Of a stretch of DNA of 14,771 nucleotides, positions 7,215 to 13,542 are shown piece after piece. Positions within the stretch are counted from its first letter, which is position 1, and every line of letters starts with the position of its first letter. The position numbers were made by a program, and so were the translations under genes. The stretch comes from Acidimicrobiaceae bacterium (GTDB taxonomy: Bacteria; Actinomycetota; Acidimicrobiia; Acidimicrobiales; RAAP-2). The notes below the pieces were generated by a model. That model was not told where the DNA came from. It did no database searches and was given only the letters and a program-made list of their open reading frames with translations. The DNA is taken from NCBI GenBank assembly GCA_003131665.1, contig PKWA01000104.1, forward strand, positions 18,528 to 33,298, read 5' to 3'.

Positions 7215-8318
7215 ATGAGTGGAGTGCTCTTTGGGGGTCCCTCTCCCGAACACGACATTTCGGTCCTGACCGGGCTGCAAGCGCTGCGCGAACTCGAACG
7301 AGCCGGGGACGACCCTTTGGGCATCTATTGGACGAAGACGGGATCCTTTTTCTCGGTGGCCAGTGACGTCGAGGCGGACGCTTTCCTCGATGGAGTGCCC
7401 AAAGGCTCTAGCGAACTCGCGCTGCACCTCGGCGACGAAGGGGGTTTGTACGCGAGCGGCGGACGTCGCGGTCGTGGTCGTCGCCTGGACGTGGAGGCCC
7501 TCGTGCTCGCGACGCACGGCGGCCCGGGCGAAGACGGCACCCTCCAAGGAGCCCTCGATCTCGCCGGCATTAACTACACCGGACCCAGCGTGGCCGGGGC
7601 GGCGTTGGGCATGGACAAGTGGACGTTCGCCTCGCTGGTGGAACGGGCGGGACTGCCAACACTGCCTCGCTCACTCCTCACCGGTGACATGTCGTCGTTG
7701 CCCTTCGACGGCCCCTACATCTTGAAGCCTCGTTTTGGCGGTTCGTCGATCGGCATCGACGTCGTCAGCGACTTCGCCACCGCCAAGGCGCGCCTGAAGT
7801 CAAACGCCCACCTCGAGAACGGGTGTGTCGTCGAGACCTTTCGCCACGACTTGACGGATCTTCAGATCGCTATTCGAACCTATCCCGCGCTCGATCTATC
7901 GGCCATTGAACGACCGCTTCGACGTTCCAGTGACGCCGAGATACTCAACTACCGCGATAAGTACGTGGGCGGCGAAGGCATGGTCACGGCGCCGCGCGAG
8001 TTGCCCGCCGTACTGCGCGCTGAGCAGCGCGACGCGATCATTCGCTACGCCACGACGATCGCCGATCTGGCCGCCGTGCGCGGTGTCGCGCGAGTCGATT
8101 TCTTGGCGAGTGAGACCGAGCTCTACGTGAACGAGATCAACACGATTCCCGGCTCACTGGCCAAGCACCTCTTCGTCGATCCGCCGCTGGCGTTCGCGAC
8201 GTTACTTCGAGACCTGTTGAGTGAAGCGCGCGAACGACCAGCTCATCGCTACAGCGTCGCGGGAGCGGACGGCGTCGTTCTTCGTTCCGCGGGTTCCATC
8301 GCCGCCAAACTCGCGTAG
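7215..8318 (+). CDS. D-alanine--D-alanine ligase-like ATP-grasp enzyme
   Basis: A 367-residue ATP-grasp ligase of the Ddl family, which joins two D-alanines (or a D-amino/hydroxy acid pair) in the cytoplasm using ATP. N-terminal LFGGPSPEHDIS matches the Ddl opening box; ATHGGPGEDGTLQG and GMDKW follow; the ATP-grasp lysine region is ILKPRFGGSSIG; the C-terminal catalytic box is RVDFLASETELYVNEINTIPG. After NTIPG the usual Ser-Met-Tyr-Pro type continuation is replaced by SLAKHLF, so the terminal substrate may differ from plain D-Ala. The start is ATG 7215 on the basis of GGAGAGG spacing; GTG 7212 is the alternative. It follows the Mur ligase closely on the same strand. Its last 117 bases overlap the 3' end of the converging BTAD gene, an unusually long overlap. 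Confidence 0.88.
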   Translation: MSGVLFGGPSPEHDISVLTGLQALRELERAGDDPLGIYWTKTGSFFSVASDVEADAFLDGVPKGSSELALHLGDEGGLYASGGRRGRGRRLDVEALVLATHGGPGEDGTLQGALDLAGINYTGPSVAGAALGMDKWTFASLVERAGLPTLPRSLLTGDMSSLPFDGPYILKPRFGGSSIGIDVVSDFATAKARLKSNAHLENGCVVETFRHDLTDLQIAIRTYPALDLSAIERPLRRSSDAEILNYRDKYVGGEGMVTAPRELPAVLRAEQRDAIIRYATTIADLAAVRGVARVDFLASETELYVNEINTIPGSLAKHLFVDPPLAFATLLRDLLSEARERPAHRYSVAGADGVVLRSAGSIAAKLA

Positions 8319-9917
8319 TCGAGGCACGCGGCTCAGGGCCTCGCTCAGCGCGTCGCTAAAGGGATCGATGAGGAGACCTTGCTGTAGCGCCCAAAAGGCC
8401 AAGTCGTAGTTGCGGCGTTCGAGCGAAGTGTGGTGCAGCGCGAGCGCGGCCCACTCGCCATCGCGCGCCAGGCGCGCGCCGTGGCCCTCGGCAAGGAACC
8501 ACTCAAAGCCTCGCAGCGCGCTGGCCAACGGTTCGCCCTTGATGAGTAAGAGGGCCTGGTGGATGAGCGACGACCCGTCGTTGACGGGGAGTTGGCGGGC
8601 GCGTCCAATCAACGTGGAGAAGAGCTCGACGTCGCTGGACAGTCCGTGGGTGACGTACAGCCCCGACGAGGTCACGGGATGAAGTCGCGGACCTCGCGCG
8701 TCGAGCCCCAGACTCCGGCGCACGGCGCTCGCGGTATTGGCCAGGGTGCGATTGGAGGCGTCAACGTCGGCGTGGGTCAAGACGCGCGAACGCAGCCGCT
8801 CTCCGGTGACGGGTTCGTGGCGATGCAGGGCGAGGTACGCCACCATCTCCACGCACCGGCGCCGAAGGGTCGCCGTGAAGGGTTCGAGCAGTCCCAGCAC
8901 CTGGGGGTCGGCCCGCAAGAGTTCCACGCGCAGGTCACTCGACAGAGGGGCGTCACTGGGTGTCACGTGCGCGTAGGAACCCGAGAGTGAGCGGGGATCG
9001 GCGTTGGGCTGCAGGGTTATCGCGCAGGCGGCGAGTTCGTCGTCGAGTTCATTGGCCGCGCCCAGGTAGACGACCAGATTTTGGCGCAGCGATCGAGTCG
9101 CCAGGAACCGTAAGAGTTCTGGTTCGCTTCGAGCGAAGAGCAGCTTGCCGTCGTGTAACGCGACCACGTTGGCCACCACGTCGTCGTGGTTCCACGCCGC
9201 AAGAATTGGTAGTCGACCGCCTTCGCGAGCGAATCCCACGAGCGCACCGTTCGACGTGGCGTCAAGGACGCAGGCCACGACGGGCACGATGGGTCCGTTC
9301 AACGCTCTCGTGGGCGTGGTGTCACGCAGGTTCAGTACGCCCTCGATCCCCTCGCCAATGAGGCAGGCGAGTTGGCCAATGAGTTCGGGGTTGCGTGCGC
9401 GAAGTAGTTCGATGGACTCGTCGACGTCCAATGTCTCAAGATTGTCGGGTTGTTCGCGTAGCAAGTCGCTTCGGCGCTTGGCCATCAGGGCCATTGGCAC
9501 GCCGGCGAGTCCCAGGGGCACACTCGGCGCGTGGTGACGCGGCGTGGGTGTCGAGGTCGCAAAGCCCACGTAAGGAACAGTGATCGTCACCGGCGCCTTC
9601 AGCGTCAGAGCGGACGTTGGTATGACGAGGGCCAGCAGCGCGACGACCAACCCGGCCAACCAGGCACTGCCACCCCCGTTGACGTGCCGGCCCTGTTTGA
9701 GGCGCCAAACGTTCAGCCCGATCTGGATGAGAAAACCTAACCAGAAGATGGCGAGCACGACGAGGAGAGAGTGAACGAGCGCGCCGTTGCGCTCAGTGCT
9801 CGCGAGTCGCCATTTCGTCAAGACCACGTACGGCAGCAGCGCGAAGTATGCCACCAGCGCGGCCCCGTGCACGCGCGCCGCGAGCGGTCGCTTTAGGTGA
9901 CGGGAGTGAGTCGCCAC
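8202..9917 (-). CDS. Membrane-tethered SARP/BTAD-type regulator
   Basis: About 571 residues from GTG 9917. The N-terminus has three hydrophobic segments (about 18-33, 49-68, 84-104), then a possible weak fourth near PLGLAGVPMALMA before a basic AKRR stretch. A long cytoplasmic middle region follows, then a C-terminal winged-helix-like block (RRRCVEMVAYLALHRHEPVT... and a second half with ASNRTLANTASAVRRSLGLD) and a helical bacterial-transcriptional-activation-like (BTAD) tail ending near FGGDGTRGT. Known actinobacterial relatives are TM-LysM-BTAD proteins; I see no LysM here. Such a protein would carry a DNA-binding module tethered to the membrane. The start is uncertain: GTG 9917 overlaps the upstream gene by 25 bp and GTG 9872 would start just before the first helix; neither has a ribosome binding site. 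The frame remains open to 10523, but that stretch is antisense-like Arg/His-rich shadow over the secreted protein gene. Confidence 0.75.
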   Translation of the reverse strand: MATHSRHLKRPLAARVHGAALVAYFALLPYVVLTKWRLASTERNGALVHSLLVVLAIFWLGFLIQIGLNVWRLKQGRHVNGGGSAWLAGLVVALLALVIPTSALTLKAPVTITVPYVGFATSTPTPRHHAPSVPLGLAGVPMALMAKRRSDLLREQPDNLETLDVDESIELLRARNPELIGQLACLIGEGIEGVLNLRDTTPTRALNGPIVPVVACVLDATSNGALVGFAREGGRLPILAAWNHDDVVANVVALHDGKLLFARSEPELLRFLATRSLRQNLVVYLGAANELDDELAACAITLQPNADPRSLSGSYAHVTPSDAPLSSDLRVELLRADPQVLGLLEPFTATLRRRCVEMVAYLALHRHEPVTGERLRSRVLTHADVDASNRTLANTASAVRRSLGLDARGPRLHPVTSSGLYVTHGLSSDVELFSTLIGRARQLPVNDGSSLIHQALLLIKGEPLASALRGFEWFLAEGHGARLARDGEWAALALHHTSLERRNYDLAFWALQQGLLIDPFSDALSEALSRVPRLREFGGDGTRGTKNDAVRSRDAVAMSWSFARFTQQVSK

Positions 9918-10474
9918 GTCAGTGCGGTCACGGGTGAGAGGGCGGAGATGATGAGTTGACAGCTTTGCTTCGAGCCGACCACTATCTCGCCCTGGACCTT
10001 CGTCTCGAGATTGGCGCACTGCACCGTGGTTCTCGCCGGCGAGCTCGTGGCGATTGACCAGGTGCCGGGGCCCTCGAGCGGGACGTCGGCGACGTCGAAG
10101 GACGGACGCAGTCGACCCGTGAGCACGCCGTTCGTCGCGCTCTCGGCGCGTGCGTAGACGACGGGCTTGGCGCTCCAGGCGATCTCGTTCGAGGAGTTGT
10201 TGGCGTTGGGCGCGTTCGTCGACGCCACGGTCGTCAGAGGTCGCGGCGCGAGCGTCGTACTCGTCGTCGTGGCTGATTGCGCGATCGGCGACGAGCTCGT
10301 CGTGGTCGAAGTAATTCGTGGAGTCGTTCGAAGCGTGGTCGCCACGATTGGTTGGTTCGTCGTAACGCTCGGCGTGGAACTCGACGCGGTCAGGGTGAAA
10401 ACGAGGACCAGTAGCAAAAGGGGGCTCGACCACGTCACCCAGTGAGTGCTCTTGAGTGAGTGGGGCATTCGCAT
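9893..10474 (-). CDS. Secreted or membrane-anchored Ser/Thr-rich protein
   Basis: A 193-residue exported protein of no recognised family. ATG 10474 is chosen because CGAGG sits 6 bases before it; the frame opens earlier at GTG 10507, without such a site. The N-terminus has a basic/polar stretch, then the hydrophobic core SSPLLLLVLVFTLTA (about 16-30), a signal peptide or anchor; there is no lipobox cysteine. Residues about 31-85 are almost entirely Ser, Thr, Pro, Ala and Val, a likely extended, possibly glycosylated stalk. The last about 90 residues form a globular part with two cysteines (in QCANLE and QSCQL) that could form a disulfide outside the cell. The gene ends inside the start of the BTAD regulator gene, so the two are probably coupled, suggesting that this protein is an extracytoplasmic partner or sensor. 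Confidence 0.72.
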   Translation of the reverse strand: MRMPHSLKSTHWVTWSSPLLLLVLVFTLTASSSTPSVTTNQPIVATTLRTTPRITSTTTSSSPIAQSATTTSTTLAPRPLTTVASTNAPNANNSSNEIAWSAKPVVYARAESATNGVLTGRLRPSFDVADVPLEGPGTWSIATSSPARTTVQCANLETKVQGEIVVGSKQSCQLIISALSPVTALTWRLTPVT

Positions 10475-10539
10475 GGTGGTCCTCGCACGGTACTCGGTCT
10501 GTTTCACGCAGAAATTTGCTCATATGGTGTCGACGACGC

Positions 10540-11241
10540 TCAAAGTAAGAAGCGCACGGCGAAGTGTTGTAGTTCGCTCTGCAGCGTCAGTGGAGCACTG
10601 TGATCATGGGCCGCGAGCTCGCGCAAGGAGCGGCCCTCGAAGACTCGGGCGTAGGTAAGTCGTACCAATCGGTCGTGCTCGCCGCCGCGCAAGGTTTCGA
10701 GGCGAGTGAGGAGTGGCGACGTCTCCGCCGCCGGCTCGTCCACTTGATCGAAGTGAGAGACGTGTCGTAGCGCGGCCTTTTCTTTCAAGAGCCAGCGACG
10801 CAGACGTCCTCGAAGGGCTGAGAGCAGATCCGGCGCGGCGTACTGTCGCGACTGTCCAGCCCAGTCCACCAGTAACTCACTCAGTAAGGAGATGGCCATC
10901 GAAAGGGTCTCGCTCGCTTCGTCGATGATGCCCTCGCCGAATCGCAGTTGTCGACAGACGCTGACGACGCCGGGTAACAGTGTCTGTAAGAGGGCCCGAT
11001 GGACGTCGGGGTCGCTCGCTTCTTCTAAGAGCGCGCGCACGATCTGCGCTCTTTCCAAGACGTTGCGGCCGCTTCTGGTCTCCAGCAGCGCCACGACCGC
11101 GTGCAGATCTTCCAGCGCGCCGAGTTGGAGTTCCGGGTGACGCTGCGCCACTCGACCACAGGCCTCGCGCGCGCTCGGACTTCTTCCGGCCCTCCGCCAT
11201 TCGAGTCGCAGATTGCCCAGGAGGTCGTAGTTGGTTGTCAT
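10540..11241 (-). CDS. Sigma-factor-like regulatory protein (uncertain)
   Basis: A 233-residue, mostly helical protein. The C-terminus (about 190-230) reads RLVRLTYARVFEGRSLRELA, similar to region 4 of sigma-70 factors and related helix-turn-helix proteins, but the tail after it is short. The middle (about 80-165), with RALLQTLLPGVVSVCRQLR, an acidic DEASETLSMAISLL segment and a basic GRLRRWLLKEKA stretch, recalls sigma-like actinobacterial proteins of unknown role. I infer a DNA- or RNA-polymerase-binding regulator; no function is proven. ATG 11241 is preferred to the longer frame from 11355, whose extra part shows no protein-like pattern and covers the divergent promoter region. The 65-bp gap to the next gene suggests one operon with the secreted protein and the BTAD regulator. 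Confidence 0.65.
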   Translation of the reverse strand: MTTNYDLLGNLRLEWRRAGRSPSAREACGRVAQRHPELQLGALEDLHAVVALLETRSGRNVLERAQIVRALLEEASDPDVHRALLQTLLPGVVSVCRQLRFGEGIIDEASETLSMAISLLSELLVDWAGQSRQYAAPDLLSALRGRLRRWLLKEKAALRHVSHFDQVDEPAAETSPLLTRLETLRGGEHDRLVRLTYARVFEGRSLRELAAHDHSAPLTLQSELQHFAVRFLL

Positions 11242-11248
11242 GGGCCTC

Positions 11249-11279
11249 AGTAAAAGACCCCGCACGCACGTGGTGGCAA
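11249..11279 (-). promoter_or_regulatory. Possible promoter of the sigma-like gene
   Basis: On the minus strand TTGCCA (11279-11274) is followed after 19 bases by TTTACT (11254-11249), which ends 7 bases before ATG 11241. The -35 is 5/6 to TTGACA; the -10 departs from TANNNT and the spacer is long, so this is a weak call. If right, the transcript is leaderless or nearly so. Confidence 0.3.
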
Positions 11280-11365
11280 CTTCGCGCACACCCGTCGTGG
11301 TGACATTTCTCATGACGGACAGCGTGGACCAGGGCACGCACCTCGCGGCGCACATAGTGGCGGCG

Positions 11366-11371
11366 TAGGCT
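11366..11371 (+). promoter_or_regulatory. Candidate -10 (TAGGCT) for a leaderless transcript
   Basis: TAGGCT fits TANNNT and is followed by exactly 6 bases (GGGCCG) and then ATG 11378, the spacing at which the start codon is the transcription start. No Shine-Dalgarno and no clear -35 are visible. Confidence 0.5.
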
Positions 11372-11377
11372 GGGCCG

Positions 11378-11722
11378 ATGGATATCGAATCCTTTTACGA
11401 ACAAAATGAGGCCCGTCGCGAGAGCGCCGAGTTCGAGTTCGGTGGTGAGTGGACTGACGCTTCGGACAACGAGTACGAACTGTCGTGGGTGGAAGCTACC
11501 GGCGAGCTCTACTTGATGGTCGAGCCAGACGCGCTCGTGACCGAGGACATGTTCGGAGATTTCCTGGTGTCCGACGAGCCGGTCAACGATCTGACGGTCG
11601 TGGTCATCGGCAAAGTCGCCTCACTGGCCGCCATTGAAGATCTCCTCCAAGGCTGGGAAGAATCAATGCTCGAGGAGAACTCCCTCGCGTGGCTCCACGA
11701 GCGCCTGCCCCGCACTGCCTAG
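11378..11722 (+). CDS. Small acidic protein of unknown function
   Basis: A 114-residue, strongly acidic soluble protein with no signal peptide or membrane segment. Tryptophan- and Glu/Asp-rich strands are seen early (EFGGEWTDAS, YELSWVEATGELYLMVEP), and a helix near the end (EDLLQGWEESMLEENSLAWLHERLP). The pattern of a small beta sheet followed by a helix looks like a folded, conserved protein, but I cannot name a family. ATG 11378 is preceded by a well-placed -10 and no ribosome binding site, so it is probably a leaderless single gene. Its TAG stop lies in the same CTAG as the stop of the converging lipoprotein gene. Confidence 0.72.
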   Translation: MDIESFYEQNEARRESAEFEFGGEWTDASDNEYELSWVEATGELYLMVEPDALVTEDMFGDFLVSDEPVNDLTVVVIGKVASLAAIEDLLQGWEESMLEENSLAWLHERLPRTA

Positions 11723-12093
11723 AGATACGGCGTCGAAGAGTCCGCGACGTTGCACAGTCGCGTCAGTGACGCGACGAGATGCGACATCGGCACCCGTTCG
11801 GCTTCGTTAATCGTGGTCATGAGCGGGTTCCAACTTCCATCGAGTGACGTCGCCGCCGCCGCCGAGGGCGTCGCCTTTAAGAGCCGGCTCAGCGCGCGGG
11901 CTTGAAGGTGGGTGCGTTGTGCGCCACTGAGTCCTGGTAGCTCGCTCTGCTGTTCGATAACGAGCGCGCGTTTCACGTCAACGCAGGAGTGACGCACATC
12001 GGCCACTGCGCTACTTGATCCGCACGACGCGAGCAACACGCTCGCCAACGTGAGTGTCGCCAGAACGCTGAGCGGCCGGACTAGCCGAGCCAC
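11719..12093 (-). CDS. Small predicted lipoprotein
   Basis: A 124-residue exported protein of unknown function. Residues 1-23 form a lipoprotein signal peptide: basic start (MARLVR), hydrophobic core and lipobox LLASC with the lipidated cysteine at 24. The mature part holds two further cysteines, one near its start (HSCVDVK) and one near its end (RLCNVAD), which may pair by disulfide, and an otherwise helical region. The GTG start at 12093 overlaps the upstream gene's stop by 13 bases and has no Shine-Dalgarno, so it is probably translated by coupling from that gene. It would be anchored to the outer face of the cytoplasmic membrane. Confidence 0.72.
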   Translation of the reverse strand: MARLVRPLSVLATLTLASVLLASCGSSSAVADVRHSCVDVKRALVIEQQSELPGLSGAQRTHLQARALSRLLKATPSAAAATSLDGSWNPLMTTINEAERVPMSHLVASLTRLCNVADSSTPYL

Positions 12094-12638
12094 GAGTCAG
12101 CGGATTGGAGCAAGAAATCGCTCACGCTGCGCCCGCGCTCAAAGATGTCACAGAGTGGGTCGTCGCCCTTGGCGACCTGGCTCAAGGAGATGGCCCGACG
12201 CGCCACGATGGAGATGCGACGTTCCGAACTTTCGGTGGGCGACGCGAAGACGTCGGTCGCGGTGACTTCGAGGGGCATCTCCAGTCCGCCAATCGGCGCA
12301 AGGTCGATCGCCAGTCGCAAGAGGTCGGGCCCGTGGGGCATCGGCGGCAGACTCCAGGTCAACACGAGTGGGAAGTGGAACTCATCGGGCGGATCGACCT
12401 CGTCGGGCAGTCCCAGCACCGCGTCTTCAAAGGCGAGGAGAGTCCTTGGATCGACGTCGAGTTCGATGTGAAGATCGACCGGCCCGCCGCAGCCGTCCTC
12501 GGGGTGGAGATCAACCTCCCAGGCTTGGCGCAAAGAGTAGGTCTCAACGAAGTGACGTTCATCGTGCACGTGAAAGCCGTGGGTAACGGCGTGGTCTTTA
12601 AGGTCGGCAACGAATCCAGCGACGTCAATGGCGGCCAT
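12081..12638 (-). CDS. Acidic protein of unknown function
   Basis: A 185-residue soluble, acidic protein from ATG 12638 (186 from GTG 12641). It has no signal peptide, membrane segment or recognised motif. Segments such as WEVDLHPEDGCGGPVDLHIE, the DEFHFPLVLTWSLPP stretch and a helical C-terminus (GDDPLCDIFERGRSVSDFLL) look like a genuine alpha/beta fold, and I judge it to be real coding against the antisense frame 12105-12653. A -10 box lies immediately upstream (12647-12652) with no ribosome binding site, and the lipoprotein gene overlaps its end, so the two form an operon. Function cannot be assigned. Confidence 0.68.
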   Translation of the reverse strand: MAAIDVAGFVADLKDHAVTHGFHVHDERHFVETYSLRQAWEVDLHPEDGCGGPVDLHIELDVDPRTLLAFEDAVLGLPDEVDPPDEFHFPLVLTWSLPPMPHGPDLLRLAIDLAPIGGLEMPLEVTATDVFASPTESSERRISIVARRAISLSQVAKGDDPLCDIFERGRSVSDFLLQSADSWLG

Positions 12639-12646
12639 CACTACTC

Positions 12647-12652
12647 AGGCTA
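12647..12652 (-). promoter_or_regulatory. Candidate -10 (TAGCCT), divergent promoter, minus side
   Basis: On the minus strand TAGCCT is followed by 5 bases and then GTG 12641, or 8 bases and then ATG 12638. Either fits leaderless initiation; no Shine-Dalgarno is present. Confidence 0.45.
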
Positions 12653-12665
12653 GCCTCCGCCCCAC

Positions 12666-12671
12666 TACCGT
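12666..12671 (+). promoter_or_regulatory. Candidate -10 (TACCGT), divergent promoter, plus side
   Basis: TACCGT is followed by exactly 6 bases (TACTAC) and then GTG 12678. The expected transcription start falls on the start codon. It lies 13 bp from the opposing -10 box, so polymerases on the two promoters could not bind at the same time. Confidence 0.5.
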
Positions 12672-12677
12672 TACTAC

Positions 12678-13409
12678 GTGACACCATCACTTTTGATCCC
12701 ACTTCGTGAGTGTGCGCACGAGATCGGTGAGATGGTCGAGTCCGGTCGGCACGGCGGGTTTAGCGGTCTTCGTGACTCGCAATATCGCCTCGATATAGTT
12801 GCGGACGAAATTGCGCTACGTGTCTTGCACGGTGCCGGCTTTCGCGTCGTGAGTGAGGAGTCGGGCGAGTCGGGTAGTGGTGAGTTCACGGTGGTCGTCG
12901 ATCCGATCGATGGTTCGACCAACGCTGATCATGGCGTTCCGTTCTATGCCACGAGCCTTGCGGTGCTTCGAGACGATGAACTGGTGGCCGCCCTGGTAAT
13001 GAACCAAGCGACGGGCACTGTCTACGAAGCCGAATTGGGCGGTGGCGCCTTCCGTGATGGGCAGGTGATTTCGCCGAGTAGCCAGAAGGACTTTACTCAC
13101 GCCGTTGCGAGTTTTTCCGGGCTGCCGTCGCGTCATCTTGGGTGGGCGCAGTATCGATCACTCGGTGCGGCGAGTCTGGAAATATGCCTGGTCGCTGACG
13201 GATCGCTCGACGTCTTTTCCGTCGCGCAACAGTCCAAACTCAATCCGTGGGACTACCTCGCTGGTCTCCTCGTGACGCGAGAGGCTGGCGCGGTCGCGGG
13301 CGAATACGACGATGAAGAGCTCGTGACGACGATGCGGGTTCGTCGTCGCCCTGTTTTCGCCGCGACCAAGGAACTGCTGACGTTCATGTTGGAAGCGGAA
13401 ACCTTCTAG
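12678..13409 (+). CDS. Inositol-monophosphatase-family phosphatase
   Basis: A 243-residue Mg-dependent phosphatase of the IMPase/FBPase/CysQ superfamily. Metal-binding elements are E60/E61 in SEESG, D75 and D78 in DPIDGSTN (75-82), and D192 in PWDYLAG; these form the complete two-metal site. Substrates in the family include inositol phosphate, PAP and histidinol phosphate; the sequence does not decide among them, although histidinol phosphatase and myo-inositol monophosphatase are the usual actinobacterial roles. The GTG start at 12678 follows a -10 box at leaderless spacing, with no Shine-Dalgarno. tRNA-Val begins 13 bp after the stop. Confidence 0.87.
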   Translation: MTPSLLIPLRECAHEIGEMVESGRHGGFSGLRDSQYRLDIVADEIALRVLHGAGFRVVSEESGESGSGEFTVVVDPIDGSTNADHGVPFYATSLAVLRDDELVAALVMNQATGTVYEAELGGGAFRDGQVISPSSQKDFTHAVASFSGLPSRHLGWAQYRSLGAASLEICLVADGSLDVFSVAQQSKLNPWDYLAGLLVTREAGAVAGEYDDEELVTTMRVRRRPVFAATKELLTFMLEAETF

Positions 13410-13422
13410 GCTTTAACTCTCC

Positions 13423-13496
13423 GGGCGCTTAGCTCAGTTGGCTAGAGCAGCTGATTTACACTCAGCAGGTCGGGGGTTCGAGTCCCTCAGCGCCCA
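13423..13496 (+). tRNA. tRNA-Val (anticodon UAC)
   Basis: A 74-base cloverleaf. The acceptor GGGCGCT (13423-13429) pairs with AGCGCCC (13489-13495) and the discriminator is A13496. The D arm is AGCTCAGTTGGCTAGAGC-like. The anticodon stem GCTGA (13450-13454) pairs with TCAGC (13462-13466) around the loop TTTACAC, giving TAC at 13457-13459, which reads GUA and other valine codons. The T stem GGGGG (13472-13476) pairs with CCCTC (13484-13488) with one G-T pair, around the loop TTCGAGT. The 3' CCA is not encoded. The gene starts 13 bp after the phosphatase stop, so it is either cotranscribed or uses a promoter within that gene. Confidence 0.96.
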
Positions 13497-13505
13497 CTCC
13501 TGTTT

Positions 13506-13524
13506 TGTAGCGAGACATCGTGGA
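13506..13524 (+). repeat. Left terminal inverted repeat of the IS
   Basis: TGTAGCGAGACATCGTGGA here matches, inverted, TGTTGCGAGACATAGTGGA at the right end, with 17 of 19 bases identical. Similarity stops outward of base 13506, which supports that base as the left boundary. Confidence 0.7.
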
Positions 13525-13542
13525 AAAACGAACCCCTGAATT

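Noticed and set aside
9918..10523. N-terminal extension of the BTAD frame (would give a 773-residue protein)
   Set aside because: The extra about 200 residues are Arg/His/Asp-rich with no fold pattern, and they overlap in another frame the secreted protein gene, which has a good signal peptide and ribosome binding site.
12105..12653. 182-residue plus-strand frame antisense to the acidic protein
   Set aside because: It has no ribosome binding site or operon link, whereas the minus-strand frame has a -10 box, more protein-like segments and a coupled downstream lipoprotein.
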